A stretch of 64,000 nt of DNA from Amycolatopsis sp. 195334CR (GCF_017309385.1 NZ_JAFJMJ010000002.1:806001-870000), one strand, 5' to 3'; positions 33,727 through 42,664 are shown, numbered from the stretch's first letter. Numbers and translations are program-made. The notes: generated from the letters alone by a model not told the origin.

Positions 33727-34923
33727 GTGAAAAGCAAGCACCTCAAGAAGTTCGTGGCCGGCTTGGTCGCCGTCGCCAGTCTCTCCGCGGCTTGTGGCAC
33801 TGCCGAACCGGAGCAGCGGTCCGAGCCGGGACGCGGCAGCGTGGTCTCTGTTGTGCCGGTGGCCGATCTTGCCCAGGCCGAAGTCGCCGATCGCCTGCGG
33901 GCGATCGGGATCGACGCGTCGCCGGTCAGGTTCGGCGTGACCGCCCAGCGCGTGGTCTACCGCACCGTCGGCACCACCGGCGAGCCGACCACGGCCAGCC
34001 AGCTGGTCGCCTTCCCCAAGAACGACCGGAGCGACCTGGGCGTGGTGTCCTGGTTGCACGGCACCACCGTCTACCGAGGCGACGTCGCGTCGGTCAAGGA
34101 CGAATCCACCGACCGGGTGGCGGCACTGCTGTTCGCCGCCACCGGGCAGGCCGTGTCGGCACCGGACTACCTCGGGCTCGGCGAAGGTCCCGGCACCCAT
34201 CCATACGGGCACCCCGAAGCCACCGTCTCCGCCGCGCTGGACGGGCTGCGGGCGGCCAAGGAGGTTGCCGGCGGCCAGGGCAGAACCTTTGACGAACGCG
34301 TGCGGGTCAGCGGTTTCTCCCAGGGCGGCCCGGCCACCATGCTGTTCGGCCGCGCGCTGCAGGACGGTGCTGATCCGGCGTTCTCGCTGGGCGGGCTCGC
34401 GCCGATCGCCGGGCCGTTCCACCTGAGCCGGTTCGAGGCGGACGCCGCGTCGGACAAGATCGACAAGGCAGCTCTCTACCTGGCGTACTTCAGCACCGCG
34501 TGGGACCGCATGTACGGGCTCTACGACTCGCCGTCGGAAGCGTTCCGCGAGCCGTACGCGGCCAACGTGGAGACCCTCTTCGACGGTGACCACCAGACGC
34601 AGGAGATCGCGAAGGCACTGCCGCCGGTGGCGAAGGACCTGTTCACCGAGCAGTTCCTGGCACGGGTGCGGGAGCCGGCCGGGGTGCTGGCGGACCGGCT
34701 GCGGCCGCTGGACACCACCTGCGACTGGCAGCCCGAAGTGCCCGTGCACCTGTTCCACGCCGCCGGTGACCGGGATGTCGCGTTCACCCATGCTGAGTAC
34801 TGCCAAGCGCAACTCGTGGCGAAGGGAGCCCAGCAGCAGCTGACCGACGTCGGCGCGGTCGACCACAACGGCAGCGTGCGCGCGGCTCTACCGCAGGTGG
34901 CCCGCGAGTTCGCTCCGGCGTGA
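33727..34923 (+). CDS. Secreted lipase/alpha-beta hydrolase (LIP-type)
   Basis: 398 residues from a GTG at 33727. The lipoprotein-like signal ends in ASLSAACG, although the lipobox is not ideal. The alpha/beta hydrolase core has the nucleophile elbow GFSQGG, preceded by VSWLHGTTVYRGDV and SAPDYLGLGEGPGTHPYGHP, which are typical of secretory lipases (PF03583-like). The acid and His are probably in AAGDRDVAFTH and VDHNGSVRAAL. An extracellular esterase or lipase is expected. The ribosome site is weak, so the start is less certain. Confidence 0.82.
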   Translation: MKSKHLKKFVAGLVAVASLSAACGTAEPEQRSEPGRGSVVSVVPVADLAQAEVADRLRAIGIDASPVRFGVTAQRVVYRTVGTTGEPTTASQLVAFPKNDRSDLGVVSWLHGTTVYRGDVASVKDESTDRVAALLFAATGQAVSAPDYLGLGEGPGTHPYGHPEATVSAALDGLRAAKEVAGGQGRTFDERVRVSGFSQGGPATMLFGRALQDGADPAFSLGGLAPIAGPFHLSRFEADAASDKIDKAALYLAYFSTAWDRMYGLYDSPSEAFREPYAANVETLFDGDHQTQEIAKALPPVAKDLFTEQFLARVREPAGVLADRLRPLDTTCDWQPEVPVHLFHAAGDRDVAFTHAEYCQAQLVAKGAQQQLTDVGAVDHNGSVRAALPQVAREFAPA

Positions 34924-34966
34924 CAGCGGCCCGGCAGGAACACCGGGAGGGAGCCGAGCGTGGTCA

Positions 34967-35717
34967 TCAGGCTCCTTCTCGCACAGCGTGAACGTGTTCG
35001 GCGTGGTTGTCCACATCAGCTGTGTGCTGTGGGTCCAAAGTGGACTTCCGGGCGGGTTCGCGGACGAAGAGCGTGGCGAGGAAGGTGAGCGCGATGCAGC
35101 CGGTGACCCACCAGTAGAAGCCGCTCTCGTTGCCCCCTTGTTTGAACCAGAGCGCGATCGGTTCGGACAGTCCGCCGAAGGTCGCGGTGACCAGTGCGTG
35201 GGGCAGGCCGACGCCGAGGGCGCGCACGCTGGTCGGGAACATTTCGGCCTTGATGATCGCGGACAGCGCGGTGTAGCCGGTGAGCACGGCCAGTGCGGTG
35301 AGCATCAGGAGGAAGGCGATCCAGGGGTTGCCGGTCTTGCCGAGGATGGTCATCAGCGAAACGGTGATGACCATGCCGCCGATGGAGAAGCCGAACATGA
35401 TCGGCCGGCGGCCCCAGCGGTCGGACAGGGCTCCGGCGACGGGTGGCAGCATGAAGAGGAACAGGGCGACGAAGCTGATCAGGGCGACGGTCGGTTTGGG
35501 CATGCCCGCGGTGAGCACCATGTACTTCTGCAGGTAGGCGGTGAAGGTGTAGAAGGCGACGGTGCCGCCGATGCCGAGACCGAGCACGGCGAGCAGCCGC
35601 GGCCGGGCCGGTGCCGTCGCCCGGCGGGCCTGTTCGGCTTCGAACTGCTCGGATTCCATCATGGACCGCCGCAGGTACATCACCACCAGCCCGGCGATGG
35701 CGCCGATGACGAAGGGC
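34967..35717 (-). pseudogene. MHS-type MFS transporter, N-terminus lost
   Basis: The frame encodes the C-terminal about 250 residues of an MFS transporter of the metabolite:H+ symporter type (VPFVIGAIAGLVVMYLRRSM, SDRWGRRPIMFGFSIGGMVI, AEMFPTSVRALGVGLPHALV). About 190 N-terminal residues, including the first five or six helices, are missing. The break at about 35717 coincides with the start of the duplicated iniR segment. The open frame continues into that segment as antisense-iniR sequence and provides a spurious start at 35893. The transporter cannot function as it stands. Confidence 0.85.
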
Positions 35718-36184
35718 ACCGCGGCCGCGTCCGGCTTGCGGGACCTGGGTTTCGTCTGGGACGCCGCGCGGCTGGCCGGCCAGGCGGCGATCCGCACCAG
35801 CGACCGCCAGGCGATGACCCGGCTGCTGGAAACGGCCCGCCAGTTCCAGGGCCGCGGCCGCGAGGACGCGGCAGGCACCACTTCGGTGATCACCCCGGAG
35901 GTGGAACTCAGCCGCCGCGAACGGCAGGTCGCCGAACTCGTCGTGGAAGGCCTGACCTACAAGCAGGTCGGGGCGCAGCTCTACATCCGGCAAACCGTCG
36001 AACACCACCGGAGATTGGTTCCGCCTCGCTCTCTCGTAGGCCGGGTTCGCCGATGGCCGCTGACGCGGCCGAGTGCGGTGTGGCGCACTCAGGCGCTGGA
36101 CAGTGCTCGGCGTCAACGCGATGGCGGGCTGACTTACGGTCTGATCACGGTTACCGTCGACGGTTCCGGGACAGCACTGGCCGC
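35717..36184. repeat. Dispersed duplication, copy 2 (decayed iniR 3' end plus downstream)
   Basis: Matches 19541-20098 closely in the first about 280 bases. It then has a deletion of about 80 bases that removes the last part of the LuxR helix-turn-helix, and smaller deletions further on. The iniR part lies on the plus strand, opposite to the transporter it interrupts. Loss of start and HTH makes it a pseudogene fragment. Confidence 0.9.
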
Positions 36185-36365
36185 CGCTGCGCGAGGTATC
36201 AGTCTCGGACTGCCAACGCCCGCGGTGATGGAGTTCCTGCTCAGGATGGCGGCATTGATGGCGATTTGCACGATCCTCGGCGCAGCGTTCGGCGTGCTGC
36301 TGCGCAACCAGGTGACCGCGATGACGGCCTTCGGAGAGGGCGGCCAGATGCTGCGGTGCAGCTAA
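36096..36365 (+). pseudogene. ABC-2 type permease remnant, second copy
   Basis: The plus-strand frame reads LTYGLITVTVDGSGTALA, ISLGLPTPAVMEFLLRMAAL and ICTILGAAFGVLLRNQVTAM. The phrase around ARGISLGLPTPAV and the LGAAFGVLLRNQV helix are characteristic of actinobacterial ABC-2 permeases. It contains more of the permease than the copy after iniR but lacks both ends. Confidence 0.6.
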
Positions 36366-36669
36366 GAGGACCTGGCCAGCATGCCGGTGCCGGTGGCTCG
36401 GGTGCCTGTTCTCGGCATCTCGGAGGCCCGAATGGGTGGGTTTTGAAGCCTCGGAAATAAGTACGCTAGTGCGGTTCGAACCCGGGTCCCCGAGGTTCAA
36501 GCTGGGTTCCGGGGACAGGCTCTGGCCGTGCCGCGCCGCTTTCCTGCTGGTTCCCGGCTGGGATCGACGCCCTCTGCTCTGGTGATCCGGGACGCCGGAG
36601 CGGCAACATGATCGTGTCGCCTGGGAGGGCCGCTCAACGCCGGGGGCACCGGCCATCCCGGGTGACGGT
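36366..36669. other. Intergenic region after the permease remnant
   Basis: About 300 bases without a supported gene. It includes GGTTCGAACCCGGGTC at about 36475, which looks like a tRNA T-arm, but no tRNA can be folded around it. It may be further decayed sequence. Confidence 0.45.
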
Positions 36670-37419
36670 TCAGCGACCGGACAGGTCGGCGGTCAGCGCG
36701 TCCAGCACCGGTTCGAGTTTTCCGTTGTCCTGGGCGGTGACCAGTTGGGCGGCGATGTCGCGCACCTTGGTGTTGTGCCGCTGGGAGATGATGCGGAGCA
36801 GGGTGAACGAGTCGTCGGTGGTGATGTCGTGGTGGCGCATGAGCAGGCCTTGGGCGCGGCCGATGGTGGTGCGGTTGTCCAGCGCGGTTTCCAGTTGGCC
36901 GATCAGTGAGCGGCAGTCGTGGTAGGTGGTGACGTTGTCGAAGGTCGTGCCCGCGTGGAGGGTGAACATCAGGATGAGGTCGTGGCTGACCGTGCCGAAC
37001 TGGTTGGGTGTGCGGGAGTAGAGGCTGAACGCGGCGCTCTGCGCGCGCTGGGCGGGGAGGGGCAGGGCCAGGCAGCTGCGCAGTCCCGCTCGTCGCAGCA
37101 AGGCGGAGTAGGCGGGCCAGCGCTCGTCGGTGCGGGTGTCGGTGAGGTAGCGGGGTTCGCGGTGGGCCAGTACCTCGCCGATCGGCCCGACAGCGACGGT
37201 GGGGCGGTGGCTGTTCTCGGTGACCGCGGCGGGCAGGTTGGTGCTCACCGGCTCGGGTCCGTGCGTGGTGCGCACCGTAATCGCGGCGTGGTCGCAGCCG
37301 GGCACGGTGGCCACCACGCGGTCGATGTAGCGGGACAGCGCGGTGTCGAGATCGGCGTCGTCGACCAGCCTGCCGATCTCGGCCAGATCCTGGGCCACCG
37401 CGATCACTGAATCGGCCAT
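36670..37419 (-). CDS. GAF and ANTAR domain protein
   Basis: 249 residues from the ATG at 37419 (GGAGG 6 bases upstream). A GAF domain covers about residues 20-160 (VVATVPGCDHAAITVRTTHG, LRRAGLRSCLALPLPAQRAQ, AAFSLYSRTPNQFGTVSHDL). The ANTAR domain is at about 170-228 (LETALDNRTTIGRAQGLLMR, HHDITTDDSFTLLRIISQRH, NTKVRDIAAQLV). It is expected to bind paired RNA hairpins and prevent termination in response to the GAF signal. A STAS-domain gene lies upstream on the same strand, so both may belong to one stress-signalling unit. Confidence 0.88.
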   Translation of the reverse strand: MADSVIAVAQDLAEIGRLVDDADLDTALSRYIDRVVATVPGCDHAAITVRTTHGPEPVSTNLPAAVTENSHRPTVAVGPIGEVLAHREPRYLTDTRTDERWPAYSALLRRAGLRSCLALPLPAQRAQSAAFSLYSRTPNQFGTVSHDLILMFTLHAGTTFDNVTTYHDCRSLIGQLETALDNRTTIGRAQGLLMRHHDITTDDSFTLLRIISQRHNTKVRDIAAQLVTAQDNGKLEPVLDALTADLSGR

Positions 37420-37608
37420 GGAATCCTCCGTTCCGTCCCCTGGACCGTGGTGAGCTTGCCACGCTGGACGGTTCGGGCCGTCCGATGGGGCGAATGGTGT
37501 AAAGGGCTCCGCCGCCGGGTACACGACGTAGACGGCTGGGGGAGTCCCGGGGCTTCGACACCGGTCGCAGGGGGTGGTCGTCCAGACCACGGGCGGCCAC
37601 CCCCCCGC

Positions 37609-37992
37609 TCACGACAACGAACGGCGAGCGGCGTTGACGGAGTTGTGGACTGGCAGGTAAGGGCCGAGGTTCAACACCTCGATCGGGCGCTGGACCGGGC
37701 GATGGGGTGCCACGAGCCCGAAGCGCGTCCCGGCTGTCTTGGCCGCGGCGCTGGCGTTGATCAGCACGCCCAGGCTGGTCGAGGAGCAGAAGCTGACAGC
37801 GGTAAGGTCCACCACCAGTACCTGGGGGCTGAGCGCTTGGGCCTGGCTGAGCAGATCGCCGAGTTCCCCGGTGTTCGAAATATCGAGTTCACCGCCGACC
37901 ACCACGACGACGCACTTGTCGTCCAGCGGCTCCAACGAGAACGCCGCCAGCGGCAGACTGTCTCCACAGCTTGGGTCGATGTCTTCGGGCAT
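37609..37992 (-). CDS. STAS-domain anti-sigma factor antagonist
   Basis: 127 residues from the ATG at 37992 (GGAGG 7 bases upstream). The STAS fold shows VVVVVGGELDISNTGELGDL, LVVDLTAVSFCSSTSLGVLI and NLGPYLPVHNSVNAA. The Ser/Thr cluster in FCSSTS is where the phosphorylatable Ser of SpoIIAA/RsbV proteins lies. It should bind an anti-sigma kinase and free a SigB/SigF-type sigma factor; no such partner is encoded here. It ends 190 bases before the GAF-ANTAR gene. Confidence 0.85.
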   Translation of the reverse strand: MPEDIDPSCGDSLPLAAFSLEPLDDKCVVVVVGGELDISNTGELGDLLSQAQALSPQVLVVDLTAVSFCSSTSLGVLINASAAAKTAGTRFGLVAPHRPVQRPIEVLNLGPYLPVHNSVNAARRSLS

Positions 37993-38147
37993 GCGCAGCC
38001 TCCACATCGGGATGAGCCCCGACCCGGCCGGTCGCCGTGTCGATAACGCTCAGCTGTGGTCTCAACCGCGCGCCACAACGTTACAACGCCGCGCCCGCGC
38101 GGCCCCTGGGGAGCATCGCTGTCACCCTGTTCGTTCCGAGGCGACGT

Positions 38148-38639
38148 TCACGCACCCTGCGGCGACCTCACGGAATCGAGGGTGAACGCGACGGAGCGAA
38201 GGCGTTCTGCGGCGTTGTCGAGCTGGCCGGTGGTGGGTTCGGCGGGCAGGCTGAATGCGGAAGCCAGGCGGCGCCAGGTGCGCGGGTGCCGCCGACGGTA
38301 GCTGGAGAGCAGTTCCACGGTCTGCTCACGGGTGAGGAACCGCTGCGCGGGCCGCTGGTAGCGGTGGCCCGCGAGCCGGATCTCCAAAGCGGGTGCGGCC
38401 TGCAGGTTGCGGTACCAGTCGGCCCGTTCGCCGTAACCGGATACCACGAACACTTCGGTGTCATCGAGGCCGACCACTTCCACAACGGTTTCGCGTCGTA
38501 GTCCGCTGCTGCGACCGCGGTGGGCCACGTAGACGAACCGGCGTCCGAGCAGCGAGCCCAGGCGCATCCGGTAAAGCCAGACAGGGCCGCGGAACGCGAT
38601 TCGCAGCAACCCGGTCGGCAAGCTGTCGAACAGTGCCAA
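38148..38639 (-). CDS. Deazaflavin (F420)-dependent nitroreductase-family protein
   Basis: 163 residues of the Ddn/FDOR type (PF04075-like): YVAHRGRSSGLRRETVVEVV, VFVVSGYGERADWYRNLQAA and PALEIRLAGHRYQRPAQRFL. The family uses F420H2 or binds other flavins or haem; mycobacterial Ddn activates nitroimidazoles. It starts 7 bases after the monooxygenase stop and is the third gene of a TetR-controlled operon, suggesting a role in redox detoxification with the monooxygenase. Confidence 0.87.
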   Translation of the reverse strand: MALFDSLPTGLLRIAFRGPVWLYRMRLGSLLGRRFVYVAHRGRSSGLRRETVVEVVGLDDTEVFVVSGYGERADWYRNLQAAPALEIRLAGHRYQRPAQRFLTREQTVELLSSYRRRHPRTWRRLASAFSLPAEPTTGQLDNAAERLRSVAFTLDSVRSPQGA

Positions 38640-38646
38640 GGCATCC

Positions 38647-39822
38647 TCACTTTTTGTTGGCAGCAGGGAGGTTTCGGATGAGCGGGGTGGGTTTCCCGGC
38701 TACGCTCGCCGCTATCAGGCGGTTGAGCACCGGCACGTGCGTTGTTCGCAAGGCCGCACGGCGCAACGGGAGCTGCCACGCCGAGCCCGGCAGGAACCAG
38801 CGTGCGGCGGCGCGGCCGGTCTTCTGCTTCTCCTCGGCCACCGGGCGCCAGAGCCGCTCGTATTCCAGCACCGCCTGGCTGATTGGCCGCCTGGCCAACT
38901 GGTCGGCGAGCAGATAGGCACCTGCCACGCCCAGCGACGCACCTTGCCCGGCCAGCAGGGAGACGGCGTGGCACGCGTCGCCGACCAGCACGACGTTCCC
39001 GTTGCTCCAGCGCGGCATCTCGATCTGAGCGACCTGGTCGTAGTACAGCTCGGCGGATGGCGGGCACCGATCGAGCGCGTCAGGTACCAGCCAGCCCAAA
39101 TCGGCGTAGGCGTCGAGCACCGCGGCGCGGACGTCGTCCGGCAGCGTCGGATCCGGAGTCCGGTGTATGCCGAATGTGGCGACGCGGCCGGCCGGCAGGG
39201 CGTAGAAGCCCATCTGGCTGTCGATGGTGTCGGTCAGGCACGCTCGTCCGGCGACCGCGGTACTGATCGCGGGGGAGTCGAAGGTGTAGGCGGCGGTGTG
39301 AAAGCCGAGGTAGCGGAAGAACTGAGATTCGTCCCCGAACACCAGCCGCCGGATGGCCGAATGAATGCCGTCGGCGCCCACCAGGAGATCGGCCTCCAGT
39401 TCCGTGCCGTTGTCCAGAGTGACCAGCACGCGGTCTCCGCGCTCGGCGACCGCGACAGGGCTGACGCCGAAGCGCTGATCGGCCGTGTCCAGCAGCTGGT
39501 CCCGCAGCACGCGTTCGAGGTCGGGCCGCATGAGACTCAGTAGCGGGCCGTGAGCGAACAAGGTGGGGCGCACGGTGGCGCGGCGCCGCCCGCGCGCGTC
39601 GACGAACCACGCCTCTGTGATCGGGTGTGCGATGTCTTCGAGTGCGGGCAGCAGGCCAATCGATCTGGCCGCGTCGTAGCCGGGGCCGAAGAAATCGATC
39701 ATGTACCCGTGCGTCCGAGGGGACGGCGCGCGTTCGAGAAGCACGACGTCGCCGCCGAGGTCCGACAGCCGCGCCGCCAGGGTGAGCCCAGCGATCCCGG
39801 CGCCGCAGATCACCGTCTTCAT
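38647..39822 (-). CDS. FAD-dependent monooxygenase (PHBH/TetX-like)
   Basis: 391 residues from the ATG at 39822. The FAD fold (MKTVICGAGIAGLTLAARLS, VVLLERAPSPRTHGYMIDFF), the DG motif (LLVGADGIHSAIRRLVFGDE) and the GD motif (NVVLVGDACHAVSLLAGQGA) identify a class A flavoprotein hydroxylase. Such enzymes act on aromatic natural products or antibiotics; the substrate is not evident. The start overlaps the TetR stop (ATGA), so its expression is probably linked to that repressor and its ligand, which may be the substrate. Confidence 0.88.
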   Translation of the reverse strand: MKTVICGAGIAGLTLAARLSDLGGDVVLLERAPSPRTHGYMIDFFGPGYDAARSIGLLPALEDIAHPITEAWFVDARGRRRATVRPTLFAHGPLLSLMRPDLERVLRDQLLDTADQRFGVSPVAVAERGDRVLVTLDNGTELEADLLVGADGIHSAIRRLVFGDESQFFRYLGFHTAAYTFDSPAISTAVAGRACLTDTIDSQMGFYALPAGRVATFGIHRTPDPTLPDDVRAAVLDAYADLGWLVPDALDRCPPSAELYYDQVAQIEMPRWSNGNVVLVGDACHAVSLLAGQGASLGVAGAYLLADQLARRPISQAVLEYERLWRPVAEEKQKTGRAAARWFLPGSAWQLPLRRAALRTTHVPVLNRLIAASVAGKPTPLIRNLPAANKK

Positions 39823-40397
39823 CCCGGCTCCTTCGCATCGGCGGTGAGCCGGCGCAGCACGGCCGCCACCTCCGCGGTACGCGGGACCGAGCCCAGGCCG
39901 CGGTGCAGGAGCAGTCCGTCGACCGAGGCCATCAGCACGGCCGCGGTCTCCTCGGCCGCGGGTACTCCGCGTTCGCTCAGCCACTGGCCGAACCGCTGCC
40001 GGAACTCCCCGGCCACCCCGGCAATCCGCTCGCGGAGCTCCTCGTCCCTCGTCGCCGCCAGATACGCCTCGATGAACAGCAGCGACGTCCGATCATTTCC
40101 GGAGTACTGGTCCAGGGACGCGAGGATCTCCTCGATCGCCGCTGCCGGGTCGGCCGCGGCGTCGAATGCATTGTCCATTTCGGACAGTACTTCGCGCATT
40201 CGGCCGATTGCCGCCTCGTTCAGTAGCGCGGGCATCGAGGAGAAGTGGTAGTGCACGACGCTCGGGGTCACTCCGGCGCGTTCGGCCAGCACTCGCGTGC
40301 TCACCGCCGGCCAGCCGCGCTCGGGAATGAGCTCGACCGCGGCTGCCAGTAGCCGCTCGCGCACCTCTTGGCCTCGTTCCGCCGCGGGAGAAGTCAT
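39819..40397 (-). CDS. TetR/AcrR family regulator
   Basis: 192 residues. The N-terminal TetR helix-turn-helix is RERLLAAAVELIPERGWPAV, STRVLAERAGVTPSVVHYHF; the rest is the helical ligand-binding domain. It heads an operon with an FAD monooxygenase and an F420-type oxidoreductase, which it presumably autoregulates. GGAGG lies before the ATG. A short inverted repeat at 40419-40431 could be its operator. Confidence 0.88.
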   Translation of the reverse strand: MTSPAAERGQEVRERLLAAAVELIPERGWPAVSTRVLAERAGVTPSVVHYHFSSMPALLNEAAIGRMREVLSEMDNAFDAAADPAAAIEEILASLDQYSGNDRTSLLFIEAYLAATRDEELRERIAGVAGEFRQRFGQWLSERGVPAAEETAAVLMASVDGLLLHRGLGSVPRTAEVAAVLRRLTADAKEPG

Positions 40398-40418
40398 CGG
40401 CGAATACCTCCTGGGCGA

Positions 40419-40431
40419 TCGTCCTGTACGA
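40419..40431. promoter_or_regulatory. Possible TetR operator
   Basis: TCGT-CCTGT-ACGA, a short inverted repeat about 20 bases before the TetR start. The arms are only 4 bases, so support is weak. Confidence 0.25.
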
Positions 40432-40521
40432 CTGCCCTAACTCTAGGCCGCGCGTCGGTGCCGGCGCAACAACGGCCGCGCTCGGATTTGCCTAGTCCAT
40501 TGTGGACTTTGGTGTCGAGGC

Positions 40522-40722
40522 TTAGCGGAGTCGTCGGCGCGTGAGTGCCAGTGCGAGCGTGACGACGACGGCGCCGGTCAAGTCGTGCCAGGTGAGCGCC
40601 AGGGTGGCGTCCCACCAGATCAGGCACCAGCCCAGCACCGCGAACAACCGGGGCAGCCGCTGGGGGAGCAGGGCGAAGCCGAGTAACACCAGCGTGGCGG
40701 CGAGCACGATGATCGTTTCCAT
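40522..40722 (-). CDS. Small putative membrane protein
   Basis: 66 residues with two hydrophobic segments (METIIVLAATLVLLGFALLP; VLGWCLIWWDATLALTW and VVVTLALAL) and a basic C-terminus (TRRRLR). Only a weak ribosome site is visible. The composition is that of a real membrane protein, not a chance frame, but no family is recognised. Confidence 0.45.
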   Translation of the reverse strand: METIIVLAATLVLLGFALLPQRLPRLFAVLGWCLIWWDATLALTWHDLTGAVVVTLALALTRRRLR

Positions 40723-41159
40723 GGGCTTACGCGCCGTTGGGGTGGTCGGTGCTCAAGGTGGCCCTCCGCTGGGTGCGACTTTGCTGCCGCCGACCAGACT
40801 TCCCGGCACACCTGCACGGCATCGTAGCCATCCGTGGTCCGGACGCCGGGTGCCGGGGGTGCGAGCCGGGCCTGACCTGTTGATTTCCCTGGGGTGGTTC
40901 CTTGCGGCATGTTTACGTCCGGAGCGCCGCGGCCGTCGACGAGATCGCCGAACTCGCAATGACGCAAAATCGACGCCGTCGGAAACCCGGTGCCGGCGGT
41001 ACGGGACAACTCCCGCTACGACTTGTCACCCTCGACGTGTGTGGAGGTCAGCGGACCGGTCGCAGTCGAATGCAGCGCGCCCCGCGTCGAGCCGCTGGCA
41101 CCGGAATCGCCATACGTGGTCATTCCCGACCTGCTAACTCGGGTGTTCCTTTTTGGACT
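40723..41159. other. Intergenic region left of the integrase
   Basis: About 440 bases without a convincing gene. If an element inserted at the tRNA by the integrase still had a distal attachment site it could lie here, but I find no copy of the tRNA 3' end. Confidence 0.4.
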
Positions 41160-41360
41160 TCAGTGGAGGTTGCCGTTGTAGGTGGCGAACAGTCCTCTGA
41201 GGTTGACCATGTCCTCAGTCGGGTTCTTGGCGTCGCCGAGTGTGATCGCATCCTTGCTGTCTTCAGCGGACTTTGAGGTAGTTGGCCTGTCGGACTCTTG
41301 TCTTCGGGCGGTCGACTTACCCTTTTTGATCTTGTCATGCTTGCGTTTCGCTTCGTGCAT
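41160..41360 (-). CDS. Small basic hypothetical protein beside the integrase
   Basis: 66 residues, very polar (MHEAKRKHDKIKKGKSTARR, then QESDRPTTSKSAEDSKD). The local GC content is lower than in the surroundings, as in the integrase neighbourhood. No ribosome site is seen. It may be an accessory gene of the integrated element or a chance frame. Confidence 0.35.
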   Translation of the reverse strand: MHEAKRKHDKIKKGKSTARRQESDRPTTSKSAEDSKDAITLGDAKNPTEDMVNLRGLFATYNGNLH

Positions 41361-41404
41361 AGAGCCAGAATACGGCGAACAGGAGTTCGAGGAAGCTCGA
41401 CACG

Positions 41405-42664
41405 CTATGGTTTTCTTTGGGGCTTCGGCATGCGGGAACCGAGGATCTCGGCGGCCTTACGGTCCGAGGCAGCGACCCATGCGGCGTAGACGCGCAGCGT
41501 CGTAGCACCGCCGCCGCCGTGGCCGAGGCGGCCTGCGACGGTTCGCAGGTCGATTCCGGCGGACAGCAGTTCGGTGGCGCTGAAGTGGCGCAGGGCGTGT
41601 AGGTGAGTCTTGATGCCGAGGCGGGTGGCCATGTCCTTGTATCGCTGCGTGACGGCGTTGGGGGAGTAGGGCTCGGAGTGGTCCGGCGTCTTGCTGCCCG
41701 AGAAGACGAAGAGGTCTTCGTGGAACTTGGTGCCCAGCTTCTTGAGGCGCTGTTCGACGCGCTTCCGGTGCTCCCGGAGCAGGGTGACGGTCTCGGAGTC
41801 CAGGGCGATGCGGCGGTTCTGGTGGGTCTTGGTGTCCTTCTCCTTGCCACCGACCCAGTTGAACCGCAGGTCGATGACCTCGGCGTCCAGGTCGACGCGG
41901 GAGAAACGTAGGCCGACCAACTCGCCGCGCCGGACGCCTGTCGTCATGGCTAGCCAGACGAGGGTGCCCCAGTCGGCGTCCATCTTGAAGGCGGCTTCGA
42001 CCAGGCGTGCTGCCTCGGCGGCGGTGGGTGGGTCCGGCTCCGGAGCCTTCTGCTTGGGGCGCCGGGCGATGAGGGCTGGGTTCTCGTTGAGCCAGCCCCA
42101 GCGCTTCGCGGCGCCGAATGTGCCGCTCAGGATGGCGTGAATTTGGCGGACCGTGGACGCGGCCATGGGGCGGCACTTATGCGCCCGGCATTCCGCGGCC
42201 TGGCAGTCGTGGTCTGCCTCAAGAGACTTGTGCTTCTCGATGAACGGCTTGCCGTCGCATCGCGCGCGGCAGCGGCGTAGTTCGTTGTAGAAGCTTTCGA
42301 GGGTGCGAGCGGTGACCTTCTTGGCGGGCTGCTCGCCGAGGGCTGGCTTGATGGTCCGCTTGATGTAGCCCTCGTAGGTCTTGCGGGTGCTGTCCTGCAT
42401 CTCCGTCAGGCGCATCCACTCGTCCAGGGCATAGGACAGAGTCACTGACGAACTGGGCGCCCGCTGCTCGTCGGCCTGGGTGAGCAGGCGGTTCAAGACC
42501 TTCTCGGCGCGCTTCTGGGCCGCTTTATCCGTGCCGTCGACCTTCTCCCGCAGGTAGGAGCGCTTGCCGGTGACCGGGTCGGTGCCTGCGTAGACGACTA
42601 CGCGCAGGCTGCTCCCACGTTCCTCGATCCGCCCCCGTGAGCGGCCCTCCACAGCACGACTCAT
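41405..42664 (-). CDS. int: Tyrosine site-specific integrase (phage/ICE type)
   Basis: 419 residues from the ATG at 42664 (an ATG at 42700 is also in frame). An N-terminal arm-binding AP2-like segment (SSLRVVVYAGTDPVTGKRSY) and a SAM-like core-binding domain (VTLSYALDEWMRLTEMQDS) precede the catalytic domain. Catalytic residues: Arg in TTGVRRGELVGLRFS, H-x-x-R in HLHALRHFSA, His in LGHGGGG and the nucleophile Tyr in LRVYAAW. A Cys/His insertion (RCRARCDGKPF, then DHDCQAAECRAHKC) in the core-binding part could bind zinc. It lies 84 bases downstream of a tRNA on the same strand, the usual place for an integrase next to its attachment site. Confidence 0.92.
   Translation of the reverse strand: MSRAVEGRSRGRIEERGSSLRVVVYAGTDPVTGKRSYLREKVDGTDKAAQKRAEKVLNRLLTQADEQRAPSSSVTLSYALDEWMRLTEMQDSTRKTYEGYIKRTIKPALGEQPAKKVTARTLESFYNELRRCRARCDGKPFIEKHKSLEADHDCQAAECRAHKCRPMAASTVRQIHAILSGTFGAAKRWGWLNENPALIARRPKQKAPEPDPPTAAEAARLVEAAFKMDADWGTLVWLAMTTGVRRGELVGLRFSRVDLDAEVIDLRFNWVGGKEKDTKTHQNRRIALDSETVTLLREHRKRVEQRLKKLGTKFHEDLFVFSGSKTPDHSEPYSPNAVTQRYKDMATRLGIKTHLHALRHFSATELLSAGIDLRTVAGRLGHGGGGATTLRVYAAWVAASDRKAAEILGSRMPKPQRKP

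Noticed and set aside
35718..35893. Start of the truncated MFS gene at 35893
   Set aside because: The added residues are the antisense translation of the duplicated iniR segment, not transporter sequence.
36470..36500. GGTTCGAACCCGGGTC resembling a tRNA T-arm
   Set aside because: The flanks cannot form acceptor, D or anticodon stems, and the T stem itself has mismatches; it is also not a copy of the tRNA at 42.8 kb.
41100..41160. CCCGA...TCGGG followed by a T run as terminator of the small gene beside the integrase
   Set aside because: The stem is only 5 bases and the T run is on the wrong strand for that minus-strand gene.
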